In this document: one piece after another, positions 15,682-16,620 of the stretch
Numbering within the stretch: the stretch's first letter is position 1
How the letters are laid out: the number at the start of each line of letters is the position of its first letter
Source: Burkholderiales bacterium
GTDB taxonomy: Bacteria; Pseudomonadota; Gammaproteobacteria; Burkholderiales; Burkholderiaceae
Direction of reading: 5' to 3'
Length of the DNA stretch: 16,620 nt
Assembly: GCA_903643055.1 (NCBI GenBank)
Contig: CAHJWV010000565.1
Span: forward strand, 1 to 16,620
Program-made: the position numbers and the translations under genes
The notes under the pieces: generated by a model
Seen by the model: only the letters and a program-made list of their open reading frames with translations
Told to the model about the DNA's origin: nothing
Database searches by the model: none

Positions 15682-16620
15682 TGAAGGATTACCGTGCGCC
15701 GGCGTGGCTGGCAGGTCGTGGCGCTGTCGGCGGCAACCTGCAGACCATCTGGCCGGCGTTGTTCTCGCGCCGCTTCCATGGCCCGGCGCCGCTCTTTCGC
15801 CGTGAGCGCTGGACCACGCCCGATCAGGATTTCATCGATGTCGACTGGGGTGTGAACGAGGCATCCGTGCCGCTTGAAAAAGCGGCTGCCGATGCGGCCT
15901 CCGGCTTGCCGACGCGGCCGCTGCTGGTGCTGTTCCATGGCCTCGAAGGCTCATCGGGCAGCCATTACGCGCAGGCCTTCGGCTGCTGGGCACGCGATAA
16001 CGGCTGGGACTACGCCGTGCCGCATTTCCGCGGCTGCTCCGGTGAGATCAACCTTGCGCCGCGGGCTTACCACGCGGGCGATTTCGAAGAGATCGGCTGG
16101 GTGCTGCAAGGCATGCGCAACCGGCGTACCGGGCCGATTGCAGCGGTAGGTGTATCGCTGGGCGGCAATGCCTTGCTGCGTTGGGCCGAAGAAGCCGGCG
16201 ACAGCGCGGCGCGCATTGCCAACGCGGTGTGCGCGGTGTCGTCGCCGATCGACCTGGCCGCAGGCGGCGAGGCCATCCGCCGTGGCTTCAATCAGCAGGT
16301 CTATTCGCGCATGTTCCTGCGCACGATGGTGCCGAAGGCGTTGCGCAAGCTGGCACAGCACCCGGGCTTGTTCGATGCAAATGAGTTGAAGGCTGTGCGT
16401 GACATCTACGGCTTCGACAACGTGTTTACCGCACCCGTGCACGGCTTTCGCAATGCCGACGATTACTGGAAGCGCGGTTCGGCCAAGCCCCACCTGAAGC
16501 AGATCCGCGTTCCGACCTTGGTGTTGAATGCCCACAACGACCCGTTCGTGCCATCACGCAGCCTGCCACGGCAGCCCGAGGTCGGCCCGTGGGTCACTCT
16601 GTGGCAGCCCGAGCATGGCG
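15681..16620 (+). CDS. YheT-family alpha/beta hydrolase, 3'-truncated by the window
   Basis: The start ATG shares one base with the preceding TGA. The frame stays open to the window end, giving 313 residues of an expected ~320-330. N-terminal GGNLQTIWPAL (17-27) is the YheT signature. Further marks are LVLFHGLEGSSGSHY with the oxyanion region, HFRGCSGE, the nucleophile elbow GVSLGG with Ser159, Asp287 in NAHNDPFVP, and His312 in PEHG at the very edge, so the Ser-Asp-His triad is complete. YheT proteins are putative esterases with unclear substrates; the structure of the cap is consistent with small or lipid esters. Only the extreme C-terminus is missing. Confidence 0.92.
   Translation, partial: MKDYRAPAWLAGRGAVGGNLQTIWPALFSRRFHGPAPLFRRERWTTPDQDFIDVDWGVNEASVPLEKAAADAASGLPTRPLLVLFHGLEGSSGSHYAQAFGCWARDNGWDYAVPHFRGCSGEINLAPRAYHAGDFEEIGWVLQGMRNRRTGPIAAVGVSLGGNALLRWAEEAGDSAARIANAVCAVSSPIDLAAGGEAIRRGFNQQVYSRMFLRTMVPKALRKLAQHPGLFDANELKAVRDIYGFDNVFTAPVHGFRNADDYWKRGSAKPHLKQIRVPTLVLNAHNDPFVPSRSLPRQPEVGPWVTLWQPEHG

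Overview
The window is GC-rich (about two thirds by eye) and almost fully coding. The proteins look betaproteobacterial, most like Burkholderiales of the Leptothrix/Rubrivivax/Comamonadaceae type. The evidence is a ~620-residue FeoB with a short FeoA and a small cysteine-motif membrane protein, an ilvE / zf-CHCC / waaF cluster, and an alr gene in the neighbourhood of radA. This placement is by sequence style and recalled gene order, not by a search. Both ends are cut inside genes. The first 21 bases are not genomic: they match the 3' end of the Illumina TruSeq read-1 adapter, so this is a raw contig end.

Layout. At 22-1970 (+) a tightly packed group holds a 5'-truncated alanine racemase (alr), an unrecognised five-helix membrane protein and the ribosome-rescue hydrolase arfB. 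At 2036-3488 (-) lie a LysE/RhtB exporter and a class I SAM methyltransferase, ending at a hairpin with a T-run. At 3678-5810 (+) are radA (recombination and repair ATPase) and a YfcE-like metallophosphoesterase. At 5964-8412 (+) is a ferrous-iron uptake operon, feoA-feoB plus a FeoC-position small protein, behind a probable Fur box. At 8596-11340 (+) is a 914-residue lipoprotein with Ig-like repeats, a TIG-like domain and a probable beta-propeller, preceded by a leader containing three hairpins. At 11433-11843 (+) is a small conserved-looking membrane protein. At 11880-14061 (+) is ilvE, a zf-CHCC zinc protein and waaF (LPS heptosyltransferase II), likely one operon. At 14316-16620 (+) are purU, an NTF2/SnoaL-like protein and a YheT-type alpha/beta hydrolase cut off by the window end.

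Most of this is housekeeping: cell-wall D-alanine, ribosome rescue, DNA repair, iron import, branched-chain amino acids, LPS core and one-carbon metabolism. No mobile element, CRISPR array, tRNA, rRNA or defence system was seen. The least explained parts are the large lipoprotein with its structured leader, two unrecognised membrane proteins, and a recurring pattern in which a -10-like hexamer sits only 6-9 bases before a start codon (radA, the 136-residue protein, purU), which suggests leaderless mRNAs.
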